Below, one piece after another: positions 1-6,881 of a DNA stretch of 8,740 bases. Origin of the DNA: Burkholderiales bacterium (GTDB taxonomy: Bacteria; Pseudomonadota; Gammaproteobacteria; Burkholderiales; Burkholderiaceae_C); contig JANXTP010000383.1 in NCBI GenBank assembly GCA_025352345.1, forward strand, positions 1-8,740, given 5' to 3'. The position numbers were made by a program, and so were the translations under genes. Every line of letters begins with the position of its first letter. The stretch's first letter is position 1. The notes beneath the pieces were generated by a model, which was given only the letters and a program-made list of their open reading frames with translations, searched no databases and was not told where the DNA came from.

Positions 1-1076
1 GCGGCCTCGTTGTCGCTGGTCTTGTTGATCTCGCGCACCACCTGCGACAGCGGGATCGAGAATTCGCTGCGCCACGGCACCTTCGCTTTCGCCGCGGGCA
101 CCTCGTCTGGATGGTTGCCGGTCTCGACCACGCGGCCGCGCAGCGCGCCACCGGTCTCGGCCCACAGGGCAGCGACGGCACGGCCCACCGACGACACACT
201 GAGCGGCGCCGACGCCACCCCGAGGGCCGGCAGCACCACGTTCGAGCTGCCGGTCATGCCGGGCAACGGACGCACGTAGGCGACGTACTCTTTCGGGCAG
301 CTGGCATCCCAGCGGCCGCGCACCAACAGATGGGGCTTGGGGCCGAAGTTGTCGCCCGGGTTGGCCCAGCGGGCCCAGGCATCGCAAGGCCCGCCCATCT
401 GCACATCGTTGACGATCGCCACGTCGTACGGTTTCGGCGTCAGCACGATCTTCGTGTGATCGCCCGGGCTCGGCTCGATCGACAGCACCATCGAGCCTTC
501 GTTGTAGGCGCGCGCCATATCGCTGCGCGGGCCGGTGGCGATGGACTCGCTGGTCGCGGCGGCGACATCATCGTCGTCTTCTGCGCTGCCCTCGGGCAGC
601 AGCAGCAGCCCTTCGAGCACCAGCTGCCCGTTGATGCCCTGCAAGCCTTCGGCACGCATCTGCTTGAACCACAGGCGCAACTCGTCGGCGCTGATCGGAT
701 GGCGGTTGCCGGCGATCACCAGGTCACCGCGCAGTTGGCCATTGACCACCGGGCCGGTGGCGTGAGCGCGCAGTGGCCAGAGGTACGCCGGACCCAGCAG
801 ATCCAGCGCCGCCAGGGAGGTGACCACCTTGGTGGTGGATGCGAGCCAGAAGGTCTGCTCGGCGTTCAGTGCGGCCAGCGGTTTGACGCTCTGACCGTCG
901 TCGGATTTCTCGGTCCGCTCGACCGGCCGCGCATAGAAGCCGAAACTTTTGAGCGGCACGCCCGAGTCACGCATCGCCGCCATCACCTCGGGCGCCATCG
1001 GGTCGGCCGCCTGGGCGAGCGGGCAGACCAGCGCGGCGATCGCGCACAGCAGCAGGTTTCGGCGGAGATGACGCAT
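1..1076 (-). CDS. dacB: D-alanyl-D-alanine carboxypeptidase/endopeptidase, PBP4 family (partial, 3' end outside window)
   Basis: This is a periplasmic penicillin-binding protein that trims or cleaves peptidoglycan peptide side chains. The first 358 residues are visible. Residues 1-23 form a classical Sec signal peptide (basic MRHLRR, hydrophobic core, cleavage likely after AQA). The active-site SxxK motif is S80-T-T-K83, followed by VVTSLAALDLLGP, typical of peptidase family S13. The second motif, S354-D-N356, lies at the very edge, and the KTG motif must be beyond it. The SxxK-to-SDN distance of 274 residues is somewhat longer than the roughly 244 of E. coli PBP4. The ATG at 1076 is chosen because it starts the signal peptide; a weak AGG lies 8 bases upstream. 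It follows cobA on the same strand after 104 bases and has no functional link to nitrate metabolism, so it is probably a separate transcription unit or a read-through passenger. Confidence 0.9.
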   Translation of the reverse strand, partial: MRHLRRNLLLCAIAALVCPLAQAADPMAPEVMAAMRDSGVPLKSFGFYARPVERTEKSDDGQSVKPLAALNAEQTFWLASTTKVVTSLAALDLLGPAYLWPLRAHATGPVVNGQLRGDLVIAGNRHPISADELRLWFKQMRAEGLQGINGQLVLEGLLLLPEGSAEDDDDVAAATSESIATGPRSDMARAYNEGSMVLSIEPSPGDHTKIVLTPKPYDVAIVNDVQMGGPCDAWARWANPGDNFGPKPHLLVRGRWDASCPKEYVAYVRPLPGMTGSSNVVLPALGVASAPLSVSSVGRAVAALWAETGGALRGRVVETGNHPDEVPAAKAKVPWRSEFSIPLSQVVREINKTSDNEA

Positions 1077-1094
1077 TCAGCGAGCCTAACGGCA

Positions 1095-1116
1095 GAAGGC
1101 GATTCCGGACGCCTTC
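1095..1116. other. Stem-loop in the cobA-dacB gap
   Basis: GAAGGCG (1095-1101) and CGCCTTC (1110-1116) are perfect 7-base inverted arms around an 8-base loop that itself contains the palindrome TCCGGA. It lies 18 bases before the dacB start. No T-run follows on either strand, so it is not a canonical intrinsic terminator. It may be a weak terminator, an mRNA structure ahead of dacB, or chance in GC-rich DNA. Confidence 0.3.
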
Positions 1117-1159
1117 CGGGAGGACTGCACAGGTCGAAGTCGTGCGGCTTTGCGCAACA

Positions 1160-1175
1160 GTGCGCCGCTGCGCAC
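1160..1175. other. Stem-loop just after the cobA stop codon
   Basis: GTGCGC (1160-1165) and GCGCAC (1170-1175) pair around a 4-base loop, starting 5 bases after the cobA stop on the minus strand. The position suits transcript-end formation or 3'-end protection, but there is no U-tract after it. The rest of the gap shows no convincing promoter to my reading. Confidence 0.3.
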
Positions 1176-1180
1176 GGCGT

Positions 1181-1975
1181 TCAGGCCGCTCGCACCTGAG
1201 CGCGGGCGCCAGCCACCTGCTGCAAGCCACTCAACACATCGCCGACCAGGATGATGGCCGGGCTGCCCAGGCCGTGCTGCGCGATCAGCTCGACCAGGCC
1301 CCCCAGCACCCCGACCGCGTGGCGCTGTTGCGGCAGGCTGGCGTGTTGCACCACCGCCACCGGCGTGCTCGCGGACAGCGCGGGCAGCAGCCCGGTTTGC
1401 ACCTCGGTGGCGGTGGCCACGCTCATGTAGATCACCAACGTCAGCCCCTGGGCGGCAGCGGCCGCAAGCGTCGGCCAGTGCAGCCCCGACTCGCCCTGCT
1501 TCGCGTGGCCGGTGACCAGGATCACGCCGTGCGCATGTTCGCGGTGCGTCAGCGGCACCTGCACGGCGGTCGCGGCGGCCAGGCCCGAGGTGATGCCGTT
1601 GACGACCTCGACCTCGACACCGTGCGCCCGCAGGTACTCCGCTTCCTCACCGCCGCGCCCGAAGACGAACGGGTCGCCACCCTTGAGTCGCACCACGCAC
1701 TCGCCGGATTGCGCCTCGCGCAGCATCAGCTGCTGGATGAAGGCCTGCGGCGTGCTATGGCAACCGCCGCGCTTGCCGACGTGAACGATGCGCGCCGAGC
1801 GCCTTGCATAGTGCAGCACGCCATCGCCGACCAGGTCATCGACCAGCAGCACCGTCGCGCGGCGGATCGCACGCACCGCCTTCAGCGTCAGCAGTTCCGG
1901 GTCGCCCGGACCAGCGCCGACCAGCCAGACGGTAGGGTGGGAAAGCGCTTCGGTGGAACCAGCAGATGTCGTCAT
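1181..1975 (-). CDS. cobA: Uroporphyrinogen-III C-methyltransferase (SUMT)
   Basis: This cytoplasmic enzyme transfers two methyl groups from S-adenosylmethionine to C2 and C7 of uroporphyrinogen III, giving precorrin-2, the precursor of siroheme. The 264-residue length fits a stand-alone SUMT, without the CysG dehydrogenase/ferrochelatase half. Family signatures appear in order: GAGPGDPELLTLKA near residues 20-33, VGKRGG with the HSTPQ region, RLKGGDPFVFGRGGEE in the middle, then GITSGLAAA and PLTHRE. The ATG at 1975 lies only 5 bases after the stop of the preceding membrane protein and has no clear Shine-Dalgarno sequence, so translation may depend on re-initiation. As last gene of the operon it would raise siroheme supply for NirB when nitrate is used. 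Another SAM-dependent tetrapyrrole methylase (cobalamin branch) is possible but less likely in this context. Confidence 0.93.
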   Translation of the reverse strand: MTTSAGSTEALSHPTVWLVGAGPGDPELLTLKAVRAIRRATVLLVDDLVGDGVLHYARRSARIVHVGKRGGCHSTPQAFIQQLMLREAQSGECVVRLKGGDPFVFGRGGEEAEYLRAHGVEVEVVNGITSGLAAATAVQVPLTHREHAHGVILVTGHAKQGESGLHWPTLAAAAAQGLTLVIYMSVATATEVQTGLLPALSASTPVAVVQHASLPQQRHAVGVLGGLVELIAQHGLGSPAIILVGDVLSGLQQVAGARAQVRAA

Positions 1976-1980
1976 GGGGT

Positions 1981-3990
1981 TCAATGCCGCAACGGCGCAA
2001 CGCCGACTTGCGGCATGTTCGCCAAGCCGATGGCGCGGGCGTGGTCCTCGAAGCCTTTGTTCTTCCAGAAGAAGGCGCCCGGCATCGTGGTCGGAATGAC
2101 CAGCACATAGAACAGCGCACGGCCGATCAGGCTGGTCGCCACCGCGATCGCGCCGACCACAGCCCACCCCAACAGCGTAGCGGTGCCCGGGCCATGGCGC
2201 AACAGCATCACCGCCAACAGCGCACAAGCCAGCGCGATGTTGGTGCCCAGCAGCGCATTGCGCAGCAGGAAGGTCTTGCCGAAGGTGGTGGTCTGCACGT
2301 AGTAAGACGCCCCGCCCTCGTGTTCGGCACGGCCCATGTCGAGGGCGTGGGCGCGGTGGCCGATGCCTTCGACGATCAACCCGGTGGTCAGCACCAGGCC
2401 GCAGACCCAGGTCGCGCCAAAGACGCTCAGATGGCTGAGTGCCAACGTCGGGATCATCACTGCACCCGCCAGCAAGGCGCCCAGCGACAAGGCGCTGCCG
2501 AGGAAGGCGGTGGCGACCTGCCAGTGGTTCCAGAACGGCCGGGCCTTGATGCGGTAGCAGCGGTTCATGTGGTACAGGCCGGCCGCGGCGCCCAGCACGG
2601 CGATCACGCCGAAGAACGACGCGATGCCGTGCACCACCGGGATGCTGATCAGGCTCGAGATGTCCACGCCAAACGCGCCTTGCCAAATCGCCTGGAACCA
2701 CGGCGCATCGGGCAGGCTGAAGGCGGTGTGCGCACCCATCGCGCCGACGAAGATCGCGATGCCCAGCCCTTCGCGTGACACCGGCGAATGGCGCAGGTTG
2801 TTGAAGCCGCGGTAGAAGCGTTTGGGCTTGCCCAGGTGCATCGTCGACATGAACAGGCCGAACGCCACCAGCATCACATTGACGATCGCCAGCGGCACGT
2901 ACAGCGCCGATTGCGCGAAGGCGACGAAGCCACCGACGCCAGCCAGCGCGCCGAGGAACGGCAAGGCGAAGGCGCCGGCGGCCATCTGCGCGGCCAGCGT
3001 GAACAGCACCAGCGGGTTCTCGCGCGAGCTCAGCCGCATGAGGTTCCAGTGCATCTCGCGGCCCCGCTTCTGATCGATCGCCGGGCGATAGCGGCCCTTG
3101 TCGTCCTTGTGGTACTTCAAAGGCATCGAATCGGTGCGCTTCATTTCGTCGGGCAGTTGCTTGATCTGCTGGAAGCGGATGTTCGGCTGCGTGATCTCGG
3201 GCGACGGGAAGCCGGGAATCTCCACCCGGGCCTGCTCACGGCCTTCGGGGATGTTCTCGATCACGCCGAAGTCCAGCGCATTGCCGACACAGGCCGCAAC
3301 GCAGGCCGGCTTCAAGCCCACTTCCAGACGATCGACGCACATATTGCATTTCGACACCTGGCCTTTGACCGGGTCGAGCTGCGGCGCGTTGTACGGGCAG
3401 ACCCAGGTGCAGTAGCCGCAACCGAAGCAGGTCTCGGGATCCTGCAGCACCGCGCCGTATTCGACGTGCTTGGTGTAGGCCCGCGTCGGGCAGCCTTTGA
3501 GGCACACCGGGTCATCGCAATGGTTGCACGCCATCGAGATGTTCATGCGCTTGTAGTCGGGGAAGCTGCCGCCCTCGACGTAACCGACCGAGCGGAACGC
3601 CAGGTGTGCCGGGTTGTCGTTCTTCTCGCTGCACGCCGCTTCGCAGGCGTGGCAGCCGATGCAGTTGTCGGCGGTGAAATAGAAGCCGTGCTGCTTGTTG
3701 CGGTTCGGGTTGGCTCCCACCGCTGGGTTCTCGTTGATGAACATCGAGCGGCCGACCGGCAGCTTGCCCTCGGTGTGCGCGATCAGATCGATCTTCTGGC
3801 CGTAGCGGTTGGCGTCGTCGACAAGCGGGTCGTTCAGGAACGCGTACAGCTGCTCCTCGGTGCGGATTTCCCAGATCTTGCGCTCGGCGGTGGAGGCGCC
3901 TGAACTGGAGCCGCAGCCACCGCTGCCGCACTCGGGCTTGCCGCAGCCGCCATGGGCTGCGGGCTTGGCTTCGATGGTGTTCGTCAACAT
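1981..3990 (-). CDS. Fused DmsB-DmsC-type protein: four-cluster ferredoxin subunit joined to a quinol-type membrane anchor
   Basis: The 669-residue protein is a likely electron-transfer and membrane-anchor partner of the adjacent NasA. Residues 1-31 hold an unusual Cys-Gly-rich segment (C16, C21, C26). Residues about 108-242 carry four [4Fe-4S] motifs as in DmsB: C110/C113/C116/C120, C155/C158/C163/C167, C188/C191/C194/C198 and C215/C218/C230/C234. From about residue 312 a DmsC/NrfD-like anchor follows with eight hydrophobic segments and the DmsC-type MHLGKPKR motif after the second helix. In E. coli DmsB and DmsC are separate, and DmsB lacks a 100-residue extension before cluster one. The ATG at 3990 is chosen because CAGGG lies about 8 bases upstream and it overlaps the cld stop; an in-frame ATG at 4017 is the alternative. 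No Tat signal is seen. The role is inferred: quinol oxidation and delivery of electrons to nitrate. Confidence 0.88.
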   Translation of the reverse strand: MLTNTIEAKPAAHGGCGKPECGSGGCGSSSGASTAERKIWEIRTEEQLYAFLNDPLVDDANRYGQKIDLIAHTEGKLPVGRSMFINENPAVGANPNRNKQHGFYFTADNCIGCHACEAACSEKNDNPAHLAFRSVGYVEGGSFPDYKRMNISMACNHCDDPVCLKGCPTRAYTKHVEYGAVLQDPETCFGCGYCTWVCPYNAPQLDPVKGQVSKCNMCVDRLEVGLKPACVAACVGNALDFGVIENIPEGREQARVEIPGFPSPEITQPNIRFQQIKQLPDEMKRTDSMPLKYHKDDKGRYRPAIDQKRGREMHWNLMRLSSRENPLVLFTLAAQMAAGAFALPFLGALAGVGGFVAFAQSALYVPLAIVNVMLVAFGLFMSTMHLGKPKRFYRGFNNLRHSPVSREGLGIAIFVGAMGAHTAFSLPDAPWFQAIWQGAFGVDISSLISIPVVHGIASFFGVIAVLGAAAGLYHMNRCYRIKARPFWNHWQVATAFLGSALSLGALLAGAVMIPTLALSHLSVFGATWVCGLVLTTGLIVEGIGHRAHALDMGRAEHEGGASYYVQTTTFGKTFLLRNALLGTNIALACALLAVMLLRHGPGTATLLGWAVVGAIAVATSLIGRALFYVLVIPTTMPGAFFWKNKGFEDHARAIGLANMPQVGVAPLRH

Positions 3991-4589
3991 GGTGATGACC
4001 CTGGAGATGGCACCCATTCGGATGCAAGTCGGATATCGGATTCGCGATCGACGTAGGCCCACTCGGGCGAGGTGCGCAAGGCTTCCAGCAACTGGTCGAA
4101 GCTCGCGCTGTCCGACGGGGCGTACTCGAACCAGGTGAGGAAATCGAACGGCTCGTCGGCACCCAGGTCGCGGCAATGGTGCAGCCGTCGTGCCACCGCG
4201 GGCAGGTACTGCAAGCCGATGGCGATGTGCCGCGACTGGGCCTCGAACACGCGGCGGCGCTCGTCCTGGGTCAGCGCCCACCAGGCAGCGTTCTTGCGGA
4301 TCGGGATCAGCGCAGCGCAGGTCGATGCCTGTCGTCCCAGGCCTTCCTGCTTGCCGACCAGCGCGGTTTTCTCGGCGCGTTCGACATAGCGTTCGTTGCT
4401 GGTGATCCCGCGCAGACGCCAGGAGGCCCCCGCAGCGCTGGTCGGCACCTCACCTGCGACCACCGTGAGGGCGCGCACGGCAGGCATCGGCTCCCCCACG
4501 ACGCAGTGCATCCGCTCGACCCGCCACGCACCCGCATCGCTGCCGATGAAGCTGAACAAGCGAGCAGCGGATGTGGTTGGTGCGGTCAT
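3984..4589 (-). CDS. cld: Chlorite dismutase, short (lineage II, Nitrobacter-type) form
   Basis: This heme b enzyme converts chlorite to chloride and dioxygen. The 201-residue protein closely resembles, from memory, the short dimeric chlorite dismutase of Nitrobacter winogradskyi: it shares SNERYVERAEKTAL-type sequence at 64-77, IPIRK-AAWW at 95-104 and PFDFLTWFEYAP at 147-158. The key residues are present with family spacing: proximal heme ligand H121, distal R134 exactly 13 residues later, K99, and E176 as the likely His partner. A distal Arg separates it from HemQ-type coproheme decarboxylases. No signal peptide is visible, so it should be cytoplasmic. It starts 16 bases after nasA, with no clear Shine-Dalgarno, and its stop lies inside the start region of the next gene (7-base overlap), so expression is tied to the nitrate reductase. 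Detoxifying chlorite made by nitrate reductase from chlorate is the inferred job; the activity itself is not shown by sequence alone. Confidence 0.93.
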   Translation of the reverse strand: MTAPTTSAARLFSFIGSDAGAWRVERMHCVVGEPMPAVRALTVVAGEVPTSAAGASWRLRGITSNERYVERAEKTALVGKQEGLGRQASTCAALIPIRKNAAWWALTQDERRRVFEAQSRHIAIGLQYLPAVARRLHHCRDLGADEPFDFLTWFEYAPSDSASFDQLLEALRTSPEWAYVDRESDIRLASEWVPSPGSSPC

Positions 4590-4605
4590 CGGAAATTTGC
4601 CGCGC

Positions 4606-6864
4606 TCAGAACGCGCGGCGTTCGAGGTTCAGGCGCGCCGCTTCCTGCTGATCGACCTTCTCGACGCGCACGGCGTTCTGCTTGAACGCGGGTTGGCGCG
4701 AATGCGGGTCGAGCAGGCCGAGCGTCAGACGGTTGACGCAGTCGTGGAAATGGAAGGGCACGAACAGCATGTCGCGGCCGACGCGCTGCGTCAGCTGCAC
4801 CATCACCACCGCGTCGCCGCGCCGGCTGACCAGCCGCACATAGCTGGCGTGCTCGATGCCCAGTTCCTCGGCCGCGTCGGGGTTCATCTCCATGTACGGC
4901 GTCGGGCTGAACTTGTTGCAGTTGCCAATCTTTCCGGTGCGTGTGCGGGTGTGGAAATGCTCGACCACGCGGCCGGAGTTCAGCCAGAACGGGTATTCGG
5001 CATCGGGGCATTCGTTGTTGTTGACGAAGCGCACCGCGATCAGCTTGGCGCGCCCATCGGGGGTCTGGAATTGGCCGTCGGTGTACAGGCGCGGATTGCC
5101 GAGGTAGTCCTGCCGCAGCTGCATGTCGAAGCCGCCATCGGCCACGCCAGCCGCATGAATCTTTGCCGCGTCGGCTTCGGCCTGCGCCTCGCTGTAGGGC
5201 CACTGGATGCCGCGCGCGGCCTCGATGCGGTCGTAGCTCATGCCCGAGATGTCCAAGGTGCGGCCTTCGCCGACGGACAGGGCCTTCATCTCCTCGAACG
5301 CGCCTTCCGGCGTGGCCGGGAAGTGGATCTTGTTGCGGTCCTCGAACCGCTTGGCCATCTCGTTGAAGATCCAGAAGTCAGGCTTGCTGTCGGCGTAGGG
5401 CTTGAGCACATTGCGCGTCAGGTTGACGCGGCGCTCGGTGTTGGTGTGACAGCCTTCCTTCTCGGCCCAGACCGCGGCGGGCAGGAAGACGTGCGCATAC
5501 CTGTTCGTCTCGACGTCTTCGTAGACGTCCTGTACGACCAGGAATTCGAGATTCTCCATCGCCTTGACGATGCGCGGCTGGTTCGCCATCGAGGTCATCG
5601 GGTTGGTCGCGACCAGCCACAGGCCCTTGATCTCGCCGGTCTCGATGGCGGGGAAGATGTCGGTCTGCGCCAGACCGCGCGCCGGCGGGAAGAAGCTTTC
5701 GGAGATGCCCCAGAAATCGGCGACCGTCTTGCGGTCCTTTTCCTTCTCCAGCGCGCGGTAACCCGGCAGCCCTGAGCACGACGACCACTCGCGCGTGCCC
5801 ATCGCGTTGCACTGGCCGGTGATCGACAGGCTGGTGCCGCCGGGGATGCCGATGTTGCCGGTGATCAGGTTCAGGTTGTTGATGTTGACGACACCATCGG
5901 AGCCATGGGTGGACTGGTTGATGCCCATCGTCCAGATGCTCATCGCCGCGGGCGCCTTCGCGTACAGCCGTGCCACGGTGCAGATGCGGTCCTCGTCGAT
6001 GCCGCACACATGCTGCGCGAGCTTCGGGTCGTAGTCGGCCAGCAGGTCACGCAGTCCGGCGATGCCCTGCGTGTGATTCGCGATGTAGTCGTCGTCCTGC
6101 AGACCTTCGTTGAAGATCACATGCATCATCGCGTTGATCAGCACGGTGTCGGTGCCTGGCGTGATCGGCAGGTGGATGTCGGCGAACTGCGCCAGCATCG
6201 TCACGCGCGGGTCGACCACGATCAGCGGGAACTTGCGCTTCTCCAGCGCCTCCTTCAGCCGCCAGTAGATGATCGGGTGCTGCTCCGGCAGGTTGGAGCC
6301 GAAGGCCATCAGGCAGTGCGTGTGCTCGAAGTCGCCGTAGCAGCCGGGCGGGCCGTCGGAGCCGAAGCTCCGCTTGTAGCCCGACACCGCAGAGGCCATG
6401 CACAGCGTGGTGTTGCCGTCGTAGCTGTTGGTGCCGATCTGGCCGCGCACCAGCTTGCCCAGCGTGTAGAACTCCTCGGTCAGCAGCTGGCCTGTAGACA
6501 CCACAGCGAAAGAATCACGGCCGTACTTGGCCTGGATCTCCTTGATCTTCGCAGCCGTCTTGTCGAGCGCCACGCCCCAGCTCGTCGGCTGGAACGGCAG
6601 GTGCGCCTTGTCGCGCACCAGCGGTATCGTGCCGCGGCCCGGTGAGTCGAACAGCTCGTGTTCGAGCAGTCCCTTGATGCACAGCTTGCCGCGGTTCACG
6701 TCCGCACCCGCATGGCCGCGGCTGGTGACGATCTTGCCGTCGTCGTTGAGGCCGATCTCGATCGCGCAGCCGGTGGAGCAGTAGTTGCAGGTCGTGTACT
6801 TCCATTCCTTGACCTGCTTGGCCGGGATGGAAATGGGCTTGCGTTGGGTCCGTCCGAACAGCAT
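4606..6864 (-). CDS. nasA: Cytoplasmic assimilatory nitrate reductase catalytic subunit (Mo-bis-MGD, NasA/NarB type)
   Basis: This 752-residue enzyme would reduce nitrate to nitrite in the cytoplasm. The N-terminal [4Fe-4S] motif is C26-x2-C29-x3-C33 with C62 (KLCIKG). C155 in the LCMASAVSGYK segment corresponds to the molybdenum-ligating Cys of the Nas/Nap group. The oxidoreductase core follows (PITPGTD, GGTSLSITGQCNAMG), and a C-terminal molybdopterin-dinucleotide domain occupies roughly 620-745 (FWLNSGRVVEHFHT, DPHSRQPAFKQNAVRV). There is no Tat signal, and the protein ends without the [2Fe-2S] BFD-like tail of Klebsiella NasA; it is closer in size to cyanobacterial NarB. The ATG at 6864 is chosen over an in-frame start at 7020 because the latter would run through nirD and because GAGGAA precedes 6864. 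It lies 17 bases after nirD. Another substrate (chlorate, selenate) cannot be excluded, but NirBD next door favours nitrate. Confidence 0.93.
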   Translation of the reverse strand: MLFGRTQRKPISIPAKQVKEWKYTTCNYCSTGCAIEIGLNDDGKIVTSRGHAGADVNRGKLCIKGLLEHELFDSPGRGTIPLVRDKAHLPFQPTSWGVALDKTAAKIKEIQAKYGRDSFAVVSTGQLLTEEFYTLGKLVRGQIGTNSYDGNTTLCMASAVSGYKRSFGSDGPPGCYGDFEHTHCLMAFGSNLPEQHPIIYWRLKEALEKRKFPLIVVDPRVTMLAQFADIHLPITPGTDTVLINAMMHVIFNEGLQDDDYIANHTQGIAGLRDLLADYDPKLAQHVCGIDEDRICTVARLYAKAPAAMSIWTMGINQSTHGSDGVVNINNLNLITGNIGIPGGTSLSITGQCNAMGTREWSSCSGLPGYRALEKEKDRKTVADFWGISESFFPPARGLAQTDIFPAIETGEIKGLWLVATNPMTSMANQPRIVKAMENLEFLVVQDVYEDVETNRYAHVFLPAAVWAEKEGCHTNTERRVNLTRNVLKPYADSKPDFWIFNEMAKRFEDRNKIHFPATPEGAFEEMKALSVGEGRTLDISGMSYDRIEAARGIQWPYSEAQAEADAAKIHAAGVADGGFDMQLRQDYLGNPRLYTDGQFQTPDGRAKLIAVRFVNNNECPDAEYPFWLNSGRVVEHFHTRTRTGKIGNCNKFSPTPYMEMNPDAAEELGIEHASYVRLVSRRGDAVVMVQLTQRVGRDMLFVPFHFHDCVNRLTLGLLDPHSRQPAFKQNAVRVEKVDQQEAARLNLERRAF

Positions 6865-6870
6865 GGTGAC

Positions 6871-6876
6871 TTCCTC
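6871..6876 (-). promoter_or_regulatory. Ribosome binding site of nasA
   Basis: On the minus strand GAGGAA ends 6 bases before the ATG at 6864. It is the clearest Shine-Dalgarno in the operon, falls wholly inside the 17-base nirD-nasA gap, and decides the nasA start. Confidence 0.75.
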
Positions 6877-6881
6877 GTGCG

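Noticed and set aside
111..1199. Long plus-strand open frame (362 codons) opposite dacB
   Set aside because: Its translation is Arg/His/Gln/Ala-rich with no recognisable motif; the opposite strand carries a clear PBP4 with signal peptide, SxxK and SDN. It is an antisense shadow of GC-rich coding DNA.
1142..2110. Plus-strand open frame opposite cobA
   Set aside because: Low-complexity His/Gln/Arg composition and no family motif; cobA on the other strand explains the openness.
2788..3903. Plus-strand open frame (371 codons) opposite the DmsBC fusion
   Set aside because: It mirrors third-position GC bias of the four-cluster protein and has no recognisable domain.
3991..4281. Upstream extension of the DmsBC protein into cld
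   Set aside because: The added residues are an out-of-frame reading of the conserved Cld C-terminal half; the start at 3990 has a plausible ribosome binding site and typical operon overlap.
3984..4589. HemQ (coproheme decarboxylase) or a NarJ/TorD-type chaperone instead of Cld
   Set aside because: The distal Arg 13 residues after the proximal His and the short Nitrobacter-type sequence indicate chlorite dismutase; no chaperone-family sequence is visible.
4396..5775. Plus-strand open frame (459 codons) opposite nasA and cld
   Set aside because: Length alone is not evidence at this GC content; its sequence is Val/Ala/Arg/His-rich with no motif, while nasA on the other strand has full cofactor motifs.
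1981..6864. A perchlorate/chlorate respiration island (molybdoenzyme plus four-cluster subunit plus cld)
   Set aside because: Known perchlorate and chlorate reductases are periplasmic NarG-like type enzymes with exported Cld. Here the molybdoenzyme is a Cys-ligated NasA type without Tat signal, Cld has no signal peptide, and the operon is nirBD-linked.
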